Shown piece by piece: positions 17,599-26,659 of a DNA stretch of 64,000 nt. Each line of letters opens with the position of its first letter. The first letter of the stretch is position 1. The stretch lies in assembly GCA_020634245.1 (NCBI GenBank), contig JACKCC010000022.1, positions 1-64,000 of the forward strand. The letters run 5' to 3'. A program made the position numbers and the translations under genes. The notes under the pieces were generated by a model. The model had not been told where the DNA came from and made no database searches. It was given only the letters and a program-made list of their open reading frames with translations. This DNA is from Ardenticatenaceae bacterium (GTDB lineage: Bacteria; Chloroflexota; Anaerolineae; Promineifilales; Promineifilaceae).

Positions 17599-18210
17599 CT
17601 ACCACTTGGCATAGGATTCGCTGTGCTTGCGATATTCGATCATCTTTTCGCCCATCAGCGTGTGCTCCAAAATGATGTCGCAGACCTCTTCCAGCGCCGA
17701 GACCCAATGGTAGGCTTCTTCCAGCGTCTGGCCAGTGGCAAAGCAGCCATGCCCGCGCTGCATGACAATTTTGTAACCACGCAGCGCATCCGATACTTTT
17801 TCAGCCATTTCTGTGGAACCGGAGGCCATTTCTACCATCACCACGGGAATTTTGCGCAGCAGGTAGGAGCCTTCATTGTCGATGGGGATGATTTCGTCCC
17901 GGCTGAGGCTGAGGACGATGGCCGTGCGCGGATGGGCGTGGACGATGGCCAGCGCCGAGGTCTTTTCGTAGATGGCGCGGTGAACGATCAATTCGGTGCT
18001 GGCACGGACAATGCCGCTATCTTTGCCTTGAAAGCTAGTTTCCACAAAGTCGCTGCGCTTCAAGCGGCCAAACTGCGCGCCACGCCGCTTGATAATGATT
18101 TTGTCGCCGACACGCACGCTCATATTACCGCCATGCGAACTGGTCAAGCCGGTGACAAAAATATCGCGGCCAATGTCGCGGAACTCTTCATAAAGGCGTT
18201 GATCAATCAT
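17599..18210 (-). CDS. Class II aldolase (fuculose-1-phosphate aldolase type)
   Basis: 203 residues. Zn-binding histidines are visible in IVHAHPRTA and MQRGHGCFATG, with the SSHGGNMSVR phosphate-binding start typical of class II aldolase/adducin proteins. Such enzymes cleave L-fuculose- or L-rhamnulose-1-phosphate to dihydroxyacetone phosphate and lactaldehyde. The start overlaps the end of the aldehyde oxidoreductase gene by 8 bp, and rhamnulokinase lies on the same strand, so it belongs to the deoxysugar operon. Substrate is inferred from context. Confidence 0.85.
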   Translation of the reverse strand: MIDQRLYEEFRDIGRDIFVTGLTSSHGGNMSVRVGDKIIIKRRGAQFGRLKRSDFVETSFQGKDSGIVRASTELIVHRAIYEKTSALAIVHAHPRTAIVLSLSRDEIIPIDNEGSYLLRKIPVVMVEMASGSTEMAEKVSDALRGYKIVMQRGHGCFATGQTLEEAYHWVSALEEVCDIILEHTLMGEKMIEYRKHSESYAKW

Positions 18211-20002
18211 TTGCCATCTCCATTGCGAATTCTAAGGACAGTTCTTTTAATTTCTCCGGCTTGGGCACGCCATTTTTGTCCCAGCCGCGGAAGGCATAGT
18301 ATTCCTTGAGCATGGGGGCCAGGTTGACGGTGAAACCTTCGCTTGGTCCTGCGGCGACCGGTTCGTTGAGCAGGCGGTCGGGTAGGGTGTCGTCTTCTTT
18401 AGTGAAGCCTTCGCGCAGGTTGTAGAGGCGTTCCAGATTCCAGACGCGTTCGCCGACCATCATCAGGTCGTCGGCGGTGAAGGGTTGGCCGGTAACGGCC
18501 GTTAACGTCCTTGCAAAAAACTCCTCAGCTACCGCCATATTGGCAAACTTGCAGTAAACCAGGCTGTCAATCACCGCCGCCGAATTCTGGTGCACAGAAA
18601 CGATGCCCGCCTTACCTTGCGTGGCAAACCGGTCAATCAGGCGGGGCAGCGCCAGGACTTCCGGCCCCAGCATATTGCCCGTTTCATGGCAAGCGCCCCG
18701 ATTACTGGTGGCAAAGACCAATCCCTGCCCCTGCATTCCGCGCGGATCATATGCCGGCAGCTCCAGCTTCTTGACGCTCATCGACAGTTCCGGAGCCTCG
18801 TAACGAAGCGCCAACCGGTAACTGCCCTCGGCCAGTTCGTTGCCCATGTCCCGGCGATAGGCGGTATCGCGGATCAGATCGAGAATCTTGTCGGTTTGAC
18901 CAAAGGCCAAATCGCTGTCGATAAACCCTTTTTCGGCCAATTCCATCGCACAGCCAATGGTGTTACCCATGGAGATGGTGTCCAGTCCCATATCATTGCA
19001 CAGGTAATTGGCCTCGGTAATTGTATCCAGGTCATCGATGCCCAACTGCGCACCAAAGGCCCACGAAGATTCAAATTCCGGCCCTTCGCCTTCTTTTCCG
19101 CTTTTGGTTTTGGTGACGCGGGTGCAGCTGATGGGACAGGCCCAGCAGGCTTGATTTTTGACCAGAATGGTATCGGTGATTTCTTCGCCGCTGATTTTGT
19201 CGGCTCCTTCAAATTGGGACTGCTGGAAGTTGCGGGTAGGCAGTGCGCCGATTTCGTTGACGACGTTCATGACAACGGCCGTACCAAATTCCGGCAGTGC
19301 CTGCGAGGTAAGCGGGCTGGCTTTCAACAGTTTGCCCGTTTCATACAGCAAAAACTTGAACTGATCGGGGTCGGCCGGTTTATTTTTCTCACTGCCTTCG
19401 ACGATAATCGCCTTCAAATTTTTGCTGCCCATGACTGCGCCGCCGCCGCCGCGCGCCAGTGCCCGTTCCTTATCGTTCATGATAGCAGACATACGTACCA
19501 GATTTTCTCCGGCCGGACCAATGCAAAGCACGTTGCGCTTGTTGCGGTTCTGGCTTAGCGTTTCAGTGGTTTCAAAAACCGTTTTGCCCCAGAGATGGCC
19601 GGCATCCTTGATTTCAGCGCCGTCTGAGGTAATTTCAATCATGACCGGCGAGGCAGCTTTGCCGCGTATAATGAGCGCATCGTAGCCGGTGCGCTTGAAC
19701 TGCATGCCCCACCAGCCGCCGCTGTTGGCGTGCAGAATCGTATCGGTCAGCGGGCTTTTGGTGCTGACGTTAAAGCGGTTGCTTGTCTGTGATGCGCTGG
19801 CTGTAATCGGCCCGGTCGTGAAAATGAGGGCGTTTTCCGGCGAAAGCGGTTTCACTTCTGGTCCGACTAAGTCCCACAGCAAGCGTGCCCCCAGGCCTCG
19901 CCCGCCCAAGAAGAGGCGCGCCATTTCCATGTCCAACGGCATGGTATTGATGCTGCCATCTGTTAGATTTATGTCTAGTATTTTACCAGCCCAACCTTGC
20001 AT
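18203..20002 (-). CDS. Aldehyde:ferredoxin oxidoreductase (tungsten-type)
   Basis: 599 residues, full length for the AOR family. The N-terminus (WAGKILDINLTDGS, LGGRGLGARLL) and the iron-sulfur ligands CWACPISC plus a later RGACHETGN follow the family plan: a bis-pterin tungsten centre and one [4Fe-4S] cluster. These enzymes oxidise aldehydes to acids with ferredoxin. Placed between two class II aldolases, it probably oxidises the lactaldehyde they release (inference). It overlaps the downstream aldolase by 8 bp, indicating coordinated translation. Confidence 0.93.
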   Translation of the reverse strand: MQGWAGKILDINLTDGSINTMPLDMEMARLFLGGRGLGARLLWDLVGPEVKPLSPENALIFTTGPITASASQTSNRFNVSTKSPLTDTILHANSGGWWGMQFKRTGYDALIIRGKAASPVMIEITSDGAEIKDAGHLWGKTVFETTETLSQNRNKRNVLCIGPAGENLVRMSAIMNDKERALARGGGGAVMGSKNLKAIIVEGSEKNKPADPDQFKFLLYETGKLLKASPLTSQALPEFGTAVVMNVVNEIGALPTRNFQQSQFEGADKISGEEITDTILVKNQACWACPISCTRVTKTKSGKEGEGPEFESSWAFGAQLGIDDLDTITEANYLCNDMGLDTISMGNTIGCAMELAEKGFIDSDLAFGQTDKILDLIRDTAYRRDMGNELAEGSYRLALRYEAPELSMSVKKLELPAYDPRGMQGQGLVFATSNRGACHETGNMLGPEVLALPRLIDRFATQGKAGIVSVHQNSAAVIDSLVYCKFANMAVAEEFFARTLTAVTGQPFTADDLMMVGERVWNLERLYNLREGFTKEDDTLPDRLLNEPVAAGPSEGFTVNLAPMLKEYYAFRGWDKNGVPKPEKLKELSLEFAMEMAND

Positions 20003-20065
20003 AAGAGTCTCCTTGTTTGCTCTAGTCCGTAATCCATAATCCGCGAGCCGTAATCCGAATACGGG

Positions 20066-21352
20066 CTATGTTAAAGAAAAGGCGATTTCCAGATCGTGAA
20101 TTTCGGTATCGCCAATGGGAACGAGGGGGCCGAGAACGGCCGTATCAATCAATGAACGTGCGCTGTATTCGGCCACTTCCAGGCGATCAAACGCATTCAT
20201 AACATCTGTACCCACCGTTAGTACGCAATCATTTTCCACCATCGCCACCGGTGTACTCAATGAAACTATCTCGGCTACAGCTTCCGCCTGTGTGTAAAGC
20301 ATTTTGAAGGGAATGAGGGGAATGTCGCGCAGCAAAATGAAGCTTTCGGGAATGGTGCGCGAATCAAATTTGCCAGAGGTGATGGCGTAAGCCGTGGCAT
20401 TGGGACACTGTGCCGTCATCACGCAGTTGACGTCGGGATGCCGGGCATAAATCGCTTCATGCAGCTTCACCGACCGGCTGGGCAGTTTGCCCGCTTCGCG
20501 CACGCCGTGCCGCACCAGCACCACGTCCTCCACGGCCAGAGTCCGGCGGTCATGACCGGTGGGGGTGATGAGAAAGCTGTCATCATCCAGCCGGGCCGAA
20601 ACGACGCCTTCGGTGCTGATCATCAGATGGCGATCATAAGCGCGAGCGGTGATGTCCACAATTTGCTGACGCAGTTCGCGTTCGCGGCTGCTGTGGGTGG
20701 TAGGCACGAATTCGGGCAAGACGTTATGACGATGGTCAAACAAGTTCAGCGCCGGTTCAGACAATGTTTTCACGTCACCCAGAGCTTGCGCCCGAATGAG
20801 CGTCCGGGCACAAAAGTCGAGGGTTTCCAGACGGTGAAACGCATCTAACAAACTGGAACCGCCAGCAGCCATGCCATGATTTTCCAAAATGATGATGTTG
20901 TAGCCTTCGGCAAAGGTATTGGCGATGTTTTCGCCTAACTTCTGGCTGCCGGGTAGAGCGTATGGCGCGTAACCTACTGGTCCGCAAATCCGATTGGCTT
21001 GAGGGATAATGCGGGTATCGGGCACTTTACGCACAATACTAAAGGAAACCAGTGCCGGCGGATGGGCGTGGACGATGGCCTGGAAATCGGGCCGCAGTTC
21101 GTAAATTTTGCGATGAAAGGGAAACTCGATGGAGGGCTTGTGCGGGCCAATGATTGTTCCATTGGTCTGGACGCACATGATGTCTTTGGGTGTCAGTGTG
21201 CCTTTGTCGATGCCGGATGGCGTGATCCAGATGTCGCCGTTGTCGTCTTTGATAGAAAGATTGCCGCCGCTGAGGGTGGTCATCCCGTTGTGATAAATAC
21301 GATTCATAATTGCGACTAATTGGTCGCGGGGGTGTAAAAGTTGAAAGTTCAT
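20066..21352 (-). CDS. Double-domain class II aldolase, second domain degenerate
   Basis: 428 residues made of two class II aldolase domains. Domain 1 (about 1-205) has the catalytic set: TTLSGGNLSIKDD, IVHAHPPALVS and ILENHGMAAGG. Domain 2 (about 215-428) keeps the fold (ISTEGVVSARLDDDSFLITP) but has TAQCPNATA where HAHP is expected and MVENDCVLTVG where ENHG is expected, so its zinc site is lost. It is probably structural or regulatory. The gene sits in the same strand group as rhamnulokinase and AOR, consistent with deoxysugar phosphate cleavage. Confidence 0.85.
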   Translation of the reverse strand: MNFQLLHPRDQLVAIMNRIYHNGMTTLSGGNLSIKDDNGDIWITPSGIDKGTLTPKDIMCVQTNGTIIGPHKPSIEFPFHRKIYELRPDFQAIVHAHPPALVSFSIVRKVPDTRIIPQANRICGPVGYAPYALPGSQKLGENIANTFAEGYNIIILENHGMAAGGSSLLDAFHRLETLDFCARTLIRAQALGDVKTLSEPALNLFDHRHNVLPEFVPTTHSSRERELRQQIVDITARAYDRHLMISTEGVVSARLDDDSFLITPTGHDRRTLAVEDVVLVRHGVREAGKLPSRSVKLHEAIYARHPDVNCVMTAQCPNATAYAITSGKFDSRTIPESFILLRDIPLIPFKMLYTQAEAVAEIVSLSTPVAMVENDCVLTVGTDVMNAFDRLEVAEYSARSLIDTAVLGPLVPIGDTEIHDLEIAFSLT

Positions 21353-21401
21353 AGTTTAGTTTGTCAGCATTTCAGCCTATTAGCAGTTTGTTAATGACTT
21401 A

Positions 21402-22853
21402 TCAAGCGACAATCTCCTGATAACGGCCGTACATCTCTTCCCATACGGCCGTTGTGGAACCTGTAGTTCCTTGTGGTTCATAATGTTCTAATTCGTCCAG
21501 GCTGGCAACAATGTCGCGCGCCTGGCTAAGATCGGCAATTTCGCCCAGCGCAATGAGCTGGACGATGGCGTTGCCGATAACGGTTGCTTCGATTGGGCCG
21601 GTGACAACGGGCAGTCCTGTGGCGTTGGCCGTCATTTGATTGAGCAGTTTGTTTTGTGTGCCGCCGCCAACGATGTGAATGACTTCGACGGGATGGTTGG
21701 AAACGGCCGTAACCAGTTCCCGCGACGCTCGATACCCCATTGCCAAACTTTCCAGAATCGTGCGCACAATCTCACCCTTGCTTTGCGGCACCGGTTGCCT
21801 GGTTTGTTGGCAAAACGTTTGGATCCGCTGCGGCATATCGCCGTGTTTTACAAACATCGGATCATTGACGTTGATGAAAGCCCGGAAAGGCTGAGCTGCC
21901 TGGGCCATTTCCACCAACTCAGCGTAGGAAAGCGCCTCTCCTTCTGCGGCCCAGGCGGCGCGACTTTGTTGGAGCAGCCACATGCCCATCAAGTTTTTCA
22001 GCAGGCGGATGGTTCCGTTGACGCCGCCCTCATTGGTCACGTTGGCCGACAGCGCGGCGTCGGAGAGGATGGGGTGCGGCAGTTCTAAGCCAAACAGGCT
22101 CCACGTCCCGCTGCTGAGATAGGCGAAGTTGCTGGTTTGGGCGGGAACGGCCGTTACCGCACTGGCGGTGTCATGGCCGGCCGAGGCGATAACGGGAATC
22201 CGGTCATACGCACCCAGCCGCGTGCCCGACGGGACGATTTCGGGCAGGATGTGGTGTGGTATGTTGAGCTTTTGCAGCAGATCAGTAGCCCAGGCGCCAG
22301 TTCGCGGATTCACCATTTGCGTTGTAGAGGCGATGCTGGCCTCGGATACTTTTTGGCCGGTCAGCCAGTAGTTGAGCAAATCGGGCGCAAGTAAAAAGGT
22401 GTCGGCAATGTCAAGCTGAGGCGAGTCGTTTTCGACCAGGCTCAACAGTTGGTACAACGTGTTGATTTGCATGAACTGGATGCCCGTTTGGGCAAAAATT
22501 TCGGCACGAGGCACCAGGGCAAAGGCTCGTTCCATCATGTTGTCGGTACGGCCGTCGCGGTAATGGACAAGATTGCCGATCAGGTTGCCTTGTTTGTCCA
22601 ACAGGCCAAAATCGACGCCCCAGGTATCGACGCCGATGCTGGCCGGGTTTAGCGCTGTGCCTTTTTCGATGCCGGCCTGAATGTCGCGCCATAATCGCAA
22701 AAAGTCCCAATGCAGGGTGCTATTGACGGTGGTAGTTGTGTTGGGAAAGCGGTGGAGTTCTTCCTGGGTGAAGGAACGGCCGTCAAACTTGACAGCAATG
22801 ACTCGCCCCGATTCGGCTCCTAAATCAACGGAAAGAACAGTCTTGTCACTCAT
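21402..22853 (-). CDS. rhaB: Rhamnulokinase (FGGY family)
   Basis: 483 residues. FGGY kinase features: VLSVDLGAESGRVIAVKFDG at the start (phosphate-binding loop in RhaB style, DLGAESGR), SIGVDTWGVDFGLLD, and the C-terminal IHIVGGGTQNKLLNQMTANATG adenosine motif. It phosphorylates L-rhamnulose to the 1-phosphate that the neighbouring class II aldolases cleave. First gene of the minus-strand catabolic group, divergent from the DeoR regulator. Confidence 0.92.
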   Translation of the reverse strand: MSDKTVLSVDLGAESGRVIAVKFDGRSFTQEELHRFPNTTTTVNSTLHWDFLRLWRDIQAGIEKGTALNPASIGVDTWGVDFGLLDKQGNLIGNLVHYRDGRTDNMMERAFALVPRAEIFAQTGIQFMQINTLYQLLSLVENDSPQLDIADTFLLAPDLLNYWLTGQKVSEASIASTTQMVNPRTGAWATDLLQKLNIPHHILPEIVPSGTRLGAYDRIPVIASAGHDTASAVTAVPAQTSNFAYLSSGTWSLFGLELPHPILSDAALSANVTNEGGVNGTIRLLKNLMGMWLLQQSRAAWAAEGEALSYAELVEMAQAAQPFRAFINVNDPMFVKHGDMPQRIQTFCQQTRQPVPQSKGEIVRTILESLAMGYRASRELVTAVSNHPVEVIHIVGGGTQNKLLNQMTANATGLPVVTGPIEATVIGNAIVQLIALGEIADLSQARDIVASLDELEHYEPQGTTGSTTAVWEEMYGRYQEIVA

Positions 22854-22943
22854 ACTTCATACCCTCGCGCCGGAGCGCATAACCACAATCAAATCATCGC
22901 CGATATGATAAATCACAACCAATCGAAAGGCAAATGAAAATTA

Positions 22944-22972
22944 TTGAAAGTTTGGCGAGGGTGCTTTATAAT
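22944..22972 (+). promoter_or_regulatory. Sigma70-type promoter of the deoR gene
   Basis: TTGAAA at 22944-22949 and a perfect TATAAT at 22967-22972 with a 17-nt spacer, 42 bp before the DeoR start codon. Confidence 0.8.
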
Positions 22973-22986
22973 GCTGCCTGGCAGCA
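22972..22986. promoter_or_regulatory. Candidate operator at the deoR start site
   Basis: Palindrome TGCTGCC-T-GGCAGCA directly after the -10 box, where a repressor would block transcription start; autoregulation by the DeoR protein is a reasonable guess. Confidence 0.4.
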
Positions 22987-23013
22987 CATACTATCAAGGT
23001 AAGGAATCAAACG

Positions 23014-23799
23014 ATGGGTATGGTAGAAAGACATGAGCAAATTATGCAGCTCATGTTACAACAACCGAATGTGACCGTATCAGAATTGAGCGACCGCTTT
23101 TCCGTATCGCCGGTGACCATCCGCAGTGATCTCAATCAACTGGCCGAAAGAGGAAAAGTGGTACGCACGCATGGGGGCGCACGATTAGGAGATGAACGTA
23201 CCCGTCAAGAATATTCTATTACGTTTAACCAACGAATCCGGGCCGCCGAAAAGCAGGCCATCGGTAAATTGGCGGCTTCATTGGTACAGCCAGGCGAATC
23301 GATTTTGTTGGATGCCAGCACAACGGCGATAGCTGTTGGCAAAGCGCTCAAACAGCGCACAGATTTATACAATGTAACAGTTATCACTACCGGTATATGG
23401 ACGGCATTGGAGACGTTGGGCGTACCTCATCTGGAAGTGGTTTTAACCGGAGGTCGGGTGCGCAGTTCCACCGGTTCGATTACCGGTTTGGTGGCGAATG
23501 ATGTCTTGAGCCGTTTTTGCTTCCATAAAGCGTTTTTGGGGGCGTGGGGAATTTCGTTGGAGGGCGGTTTGATGGATTCGCCGCTGATCGAAGTGGAGAT
23601 TAAGAAGGCGGTGCTTCCCCGCTGCCAGGAAGTGATTGCCGTTGTGGATGGGAGCAAGTTTGGCCGGACTTCGCTGGCTACGATTGCGCCCTTGTCTGAT
23701 GTTTCGTGCATTGTAACGGATAAGAGTGCACCGCCGCAAATGCTTAAGGCTTTTCAGGCGCAAGGTGTTGAAATTCTCGTTGCCGAAGACGACAAATAA
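23014..23799 (+). CDS. DeoR/GlpR-family transcriptional regulator
   Basis: 261 residues. N-terminal winged HTH (VTVSELSDRFSVSPVTIRSD) followed by the DeoR sugar-phosphate sensor domain (ILLDASTTAIAVGKAL, LTGGRVRSSTGSITG, VVDGSKFGR). Usual ligands are sugar phosphates. It is divergent from rhaB and 12 bp upstream of another class II aldolase gene, so it probably represses the deoxysugar cluster until the phosphorylated sugar accumulates. Start supported by AAGGAA 8 nt upstream. Confidence 0.92.
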   Translation: MGMVERHEQIMQLMLQQPNVTVSELSDRFSVSPVTIRSDLNQLAERGKVVRTHGGARLGDERTRQEYSITFNQRIRAAEKQAIGKLAASLVQPGESILLDASTTAIAVGKALKQRTDLYNVTVITTGIWTALETLGVPHLEVVLTGGRVRSSTGSITGLVANDVLSRFCFHKAFLGAWGISLEGGLMDSPLIEVEIKKAVLPRCQEVIAVVDGSKFGRTSLATIAPLSDVSCIVTDKSAPPQMLKAFQAQGVEILVAEDDK

Positions 23800-23811
23800 A
23801 AGGGATTACTG

Positions 23812-24576
23812 ATGTCTGAAATATTGATGCAACTGGTTATGATGTCCAATCAATTGGGCAATCCGCAGAATGATTATGTGATTTTAGGGGAAGGCAACAG
23901 CTCGGCTCGGGCCGATGAGGCGACGTTTTGGGTGAAAGCGAGCGGCACTTCGCTGAATGGGATTGACGAATCGGGATTTGTACAGGTGCGGCTGGAGCCG
24001 GTTTTGTCTTTGATTGATGCGCCGGCACTGTCGGACACGGCCGTTACCGACGCTCTCCAATCCGCTACCATCAACGCTTCCTCACAGGTACGCCCCTCGG
24101 TAGAAACGACGTTTCATGCGGTGGCGCTGACCACGGCTGAGGCTCAATTTGTAGGGCACACACACCCAACGGCCGTTAACAGCATCCTCTGTTCGCAAAA
24201 AGCAGAAGAGGCATTTTCCGGTCGGTTGTTCCCGGATGAAATTGTTGTGTGCGGTCCGGCGCCTGTTTTTGTGCCCTATACCGATCCGGGCATTCCGCTG
24301 GCTAAAGTTATCCGAGATAAGATTATGGTTTATCAAGATGGGTACGGCCGTTCCCCCAAACTCATCCTCATGCAAAATCACGGCATGATTGCCCTGGGGC
24401 AAACGGCTGACGAAGTGCTGCGTATTACCGCTATGGCCGTTAAAGCCGCCCGGATATTATTGGGCGCTTACACAATTGGTGCTCCCCGGTTTTTAACTCC
24501 GGCTGATGTGGCTCGCATCGACACCCGTCCTGATGAACATTTCCGCCAACGAATACTGGCACAAAGAAAAATCTAA
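23812..24576 (+). CDS. Class II aldolase family protein
   Basis: 254 residues. The family motifs are ILGEGNSSARAD at the N-terminus, FVGHTHPTAVNS (Zn-binding His pair) and LMQNHGMIALG (third His). The N-terminal acid/base region and length resemble sugar-phosphate aldolase proteins of the fucA/rhaD superfamily rather than adducin. It follows the DeoR gene by 12 bp with AAGGGA upstream, so both are probably on one transcript. This third aldolase suggests that the cluster handles more than one sugar phosphate or stereoisomer. Confidence 0.85.
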   Translation: MSEILMQLVMMSNQLGNPQNDYVILGEGNSSARADEATFWVKASGTSLNGIDESGFVQVRLEPVLSLIDAPALSDTAVTDALQSATINASSQVRPSVETTFHAVALTTAEAQFVGHTHPTAVNSILCSQKAEEAFSGRLFPDEIVVCGPAPVFVPYTDPGIPLAKVIRDKIMVYQDGYGRSPKLILMQNHGMIALGQTADEVLRITAMAVKAARILLGAYTIGAPRFLTPADVARIDTRPDEHFRQRILAQRKI

Positions 24577-24624
24577 AGCCGAACGGTATAAGATCGCCAC
24601 CTGCTTTTTTCCAGTAGTGGGCAG

Positions 24625-24668
24625 CCCAAAATAAAAACACTCCCAATCAGGAGTGTTTTTATTTTGGG
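24625..24668. terminator. Strong bidirectional terminator
   Basis: Perfect 19-bp stem (24625-24643 with 24650-24668, core AAAAACACTCC) around the 6-nt loop CAATCA. The A and T tracts make it work in both directions, between the convergent aldolase and SIMPL genes. The remaining bases up to 24839 hold a purine-rich tract (about 24709-24731) and two ACGGCCGT copies, with no gene. Confidence 0.9.
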
Positions 24669-24839
24669 TTTAGACCAAACATTTTCTTTGTTGATCACAA
24701 CCAGGAAGAGGAGGAAAAGAAGAGAAGAAAAGTTAGGTTTATTTGGTTTGTTGTGATTAGTATACGGCCGTTCTGTTTAGAAATTGTTAACAGAAGATTG
24801 AGATTCTGTGTGGATTGTAGTTTGCTGTTATACGGCCGT

Positions 24840-25583
24840 TTACTTGATGCCAAACGTCACTTGAACCTGAATGGTGTAGCTGAGTTGTCCGGGCGAAATG
24901 CTGGGAGCAGCAGCTTGTTCCATCGCATAGCCACCTCCTAACCCCATTGGGTAATTGATCGGTTGGCTGATGACTTCACTGATGATCTGCACGTCACCCA
25001 ATTGGACGCCGCCCAGCTCGGCCAGGGCTGCGGCACGACTGCGGGCATCGGCTACGGCAGCGGCGCGGGCCTGTTCTTCCAGTGCGGCCGGATCGGCTAC
25101 GCTAAAGGAAATGCCGTAGATGCTGTTGGCGCCAGCGCCGGTAGCAGCGGCTAACACATCGCCCACCTTGTTGATGTCTCGAATCGTCACATTGACCTGA
25201 TTGTTGACGTGGTACCCGGCGATTCCTTGAGGTCCCTGGTCGCTCGAATTTTGCTCGGCCCACAGGTTGTAATTGGTCGTTTGGATATCTTTGGCGTCAA
25301 TGCCCTGGGCTGTCAGTGCATCCATAATTGCTTGAACCGTAGCTTCGTTCTCGCTGGTAGCCTGGCTGACCTCAGAAGCGAATGTTTCCACACCTACCTG
25401 AACCTGGGCCTGGTCGGGTTGGCCGTAGGCTTCACCTTGGCCAACGACCGTGACACCGCCGCTGGTGACAGCGGGGTTGGCGGCTGCGCCAGCGGTTGCC
25501 GGACCGCTGCAAGCGACCAGGATGGCGGCTAAAGCCAGCAGCGCTAAAACAGAAATAATAGTTTGTTTACTATAGTTGAACAT
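24840..25583 (-). CDS. SIMPL-domain (DUF541) lipoprotein
   Basis: 247 residues from the ATG at 25583, supported by AAGGAG 8 nt upstream; longer readings lack a site. The signal peptide ends in a lipobox (AAILVACSG), so it is a membrane-anchored extracytoplasmic lipoprotein. The rest matches the SIMPL family: VTVVGQGEAYGQPDQAQVQV, DAKDIQTTNYNL, and Ala-rich ARAAAVADARSRAAALAELGG. Members are periplasmic or surface proteins with poorly defined, stress-related roles. No operon partner is visible. Confidence 0.9.
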   Translation of the reverse strand: MFNYSKQTIISVLALLALAAILVACSGPATAGAAANPAVTSGGVTVVGQGEAYGQPDQAQVQVGVETFASEVSQATSENEATVQAIMDALTAQGIDAKDIQTTNYNLWAEQNSSDQGPQGIAGYHVNNQVNVTIRDINKVGDVLAAATGAGANSIYGISFSVADPAALEEQARAAAVADARSRAAALAELGGVQLGDVQIISEVISQPINYPMGLGGGYAMEQAAAPSISPGQLSYTIQVQVTFGIK

Positions 25584-25670
25584 GATTGTTCTCCTTCTTG
25601 TCAAATTTTCAGGCTTTTGCCTGTTCTGGATGATAAGACGCCATTGGGTTGTGATTGGTTCCATTGACTT

Positions 25671-25703
25671 AGAAATCCGATTTCTGCCAGAAATCGGATT
25701 TCT
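25671..25703. repeat. 33-bp palindromic hairpin element, copy 1
   Basis: 15-bp perfect arms (AGAAATCCGATTTCT at 25671-25685 and its complement 25689-25703) with a 3-nt loop. A second copy of the same geometry and near-identical sequence lies at 56804-56836. It stands just upstream of aroK. Confidence 0.7.
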
Positions 25704-25719
25704 TTGTTAATATTGGCAC

Positions 25720-26235
25720 ATGGAAAAACGAAATGTCGTGCTGACCGGCTTCATGGGAACCGGCAAATCAACAGTAGGCCGTTTGCTGGCGGTACAGTTG
25801 GGCTTTGCTTTTGTGGATACGGACGATCTGATTGTGGCCCGTGACGGCCGTTCCATTGCCGATATTTTCCGTGAAGATGGCGAGGCTGTATTTCGTGATT
25901 GGGAAGCTCGGATTGCTCAGGAATTGGCCGGGCAGTCGGGACTGGTTATTGCCACTGGCGGCCGTTTGATGTTGGACGAGGGCAATGCAAGCGTGTTGGG
26001 TGAGAACGGCCGTGTCTTTTGCCTGACCGCTGCCCCGAAAACAATTCTGGCCCGCTTGCAAGATGATGGCGGGAAACGGCCGTTGTTGGACGTTTCCGAA
26101 CCAGCTCGTGAAATTGAACGGTTATTGGAAACGCGGAGGAAGGGGTACGGCCGTTTCCTCCAAATTGTCACCGACCACAAAACCCCCGACCAAATCGCGG
26201 GTGAGATTTTGCAAATAATCAGAGGCGGGGATTAA
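25720..26235 (+). CDS. aroK: Shikimate kinase
   Basis: 171 residues, normal for AroK. The P-loop is GFMGTGKSTVGR; DTDDLIVARDGRSIADIF holds the shikimate-binding Asp, and ATGGRLMLDEGN and KRPLLD follow the family pattern. It makes shikimate 3-phosphate. It begins an aromatic synthesis group (aroK, cupin, aroB, kptA, aroQ) on the plus strand. It carries four ACGGCCGT copies read in two different phases (GRS, NGR, KRPL, YGR), a good example of the motif being maintained at DNA level. Confidence 0.95.
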   Translation: MEKRNVVLTGFMGTGKSTVGRLLAVQLGFAFVDTDDLIVARDGRSIADIFREDGEAVFRDWEARIAQELAGQSGLVIATGGRLMLDEGNASVLGENGRVFCLTAAPKTILARLQDDGGKRPLLDVSEPAREIERLLETRRKGYGRFLQIVTDHKTPDQIAGEILQIIRGGD

Positions 26236-26298
26236 GGGATTTGGGGATGAAAATCAGAAATAATTCCCCAATCCCCGCCATCAAACGAGGAGAAAACC

Positions 26299-26625
26299 AT
26301 GTACTTTTGCGATACCGAAAACCGAGAGGCCAAAGAAGTTGTGCCCGGCATTCGTCTGAAGACTTTCTGGGGTGAAAGGATGCTGTTGTCTGTCGTTGAA
26401 CTGGATGCTGGAGCCATGCTGCCCAATCACAGCCACCCGCATGAACAATCTGGCACCGTCATTTCCGGCACGCTGCGGCTGACTATCGCCGGTGAAACCC
26501 GCGATTTGACGGCCGGCGACGCCTACATCATTCCCGGCGGCGTGGAACACAGTGCCGTAGCTGGCCCTACACTCACCAAAGTCGTTGATATTTTCAGCCC
26601 TGTGCGGGAAGAGTATAAGTTTTAG
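26299..26625 (+). CDS. Cupin-domain protein
   Basis: 108 residues. A single cupin barrel with HSHPHEQSGTVISG (metal-binding His/Glu set) and IIPGGVEHSAV (final His). Small one-domain cupins bind a metal and often a small metabolite; the substrate cannot be read from sequence. Start backed by GAGGAG upstream. It sits between aroK and aroB, with no evident link to the shikimate pathway. Confidence 0.88.
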   Translation: MYFCDTENREAKEVVPGIRLKTFWGERMLLSVVELDAGAMLPNHSHPHEQSGTVISGTLRLTIAGETRDLTAGDAYIIPGGVEHSAVAGPTLTKVVDIFSPVREEYKF

Positions 26626-26659
26626 GGCAGAAGGCAGAAATCAGAAGGATGAATGTGGA

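Noticed and set aside
18203..20002. Plus-strand frame of about 320 residues at 18590-19558
   Set aside because: Shadow of the AOR gene in high-GC DNA; the minus strand has the AOR cysteine and cofactor motifs over full length.
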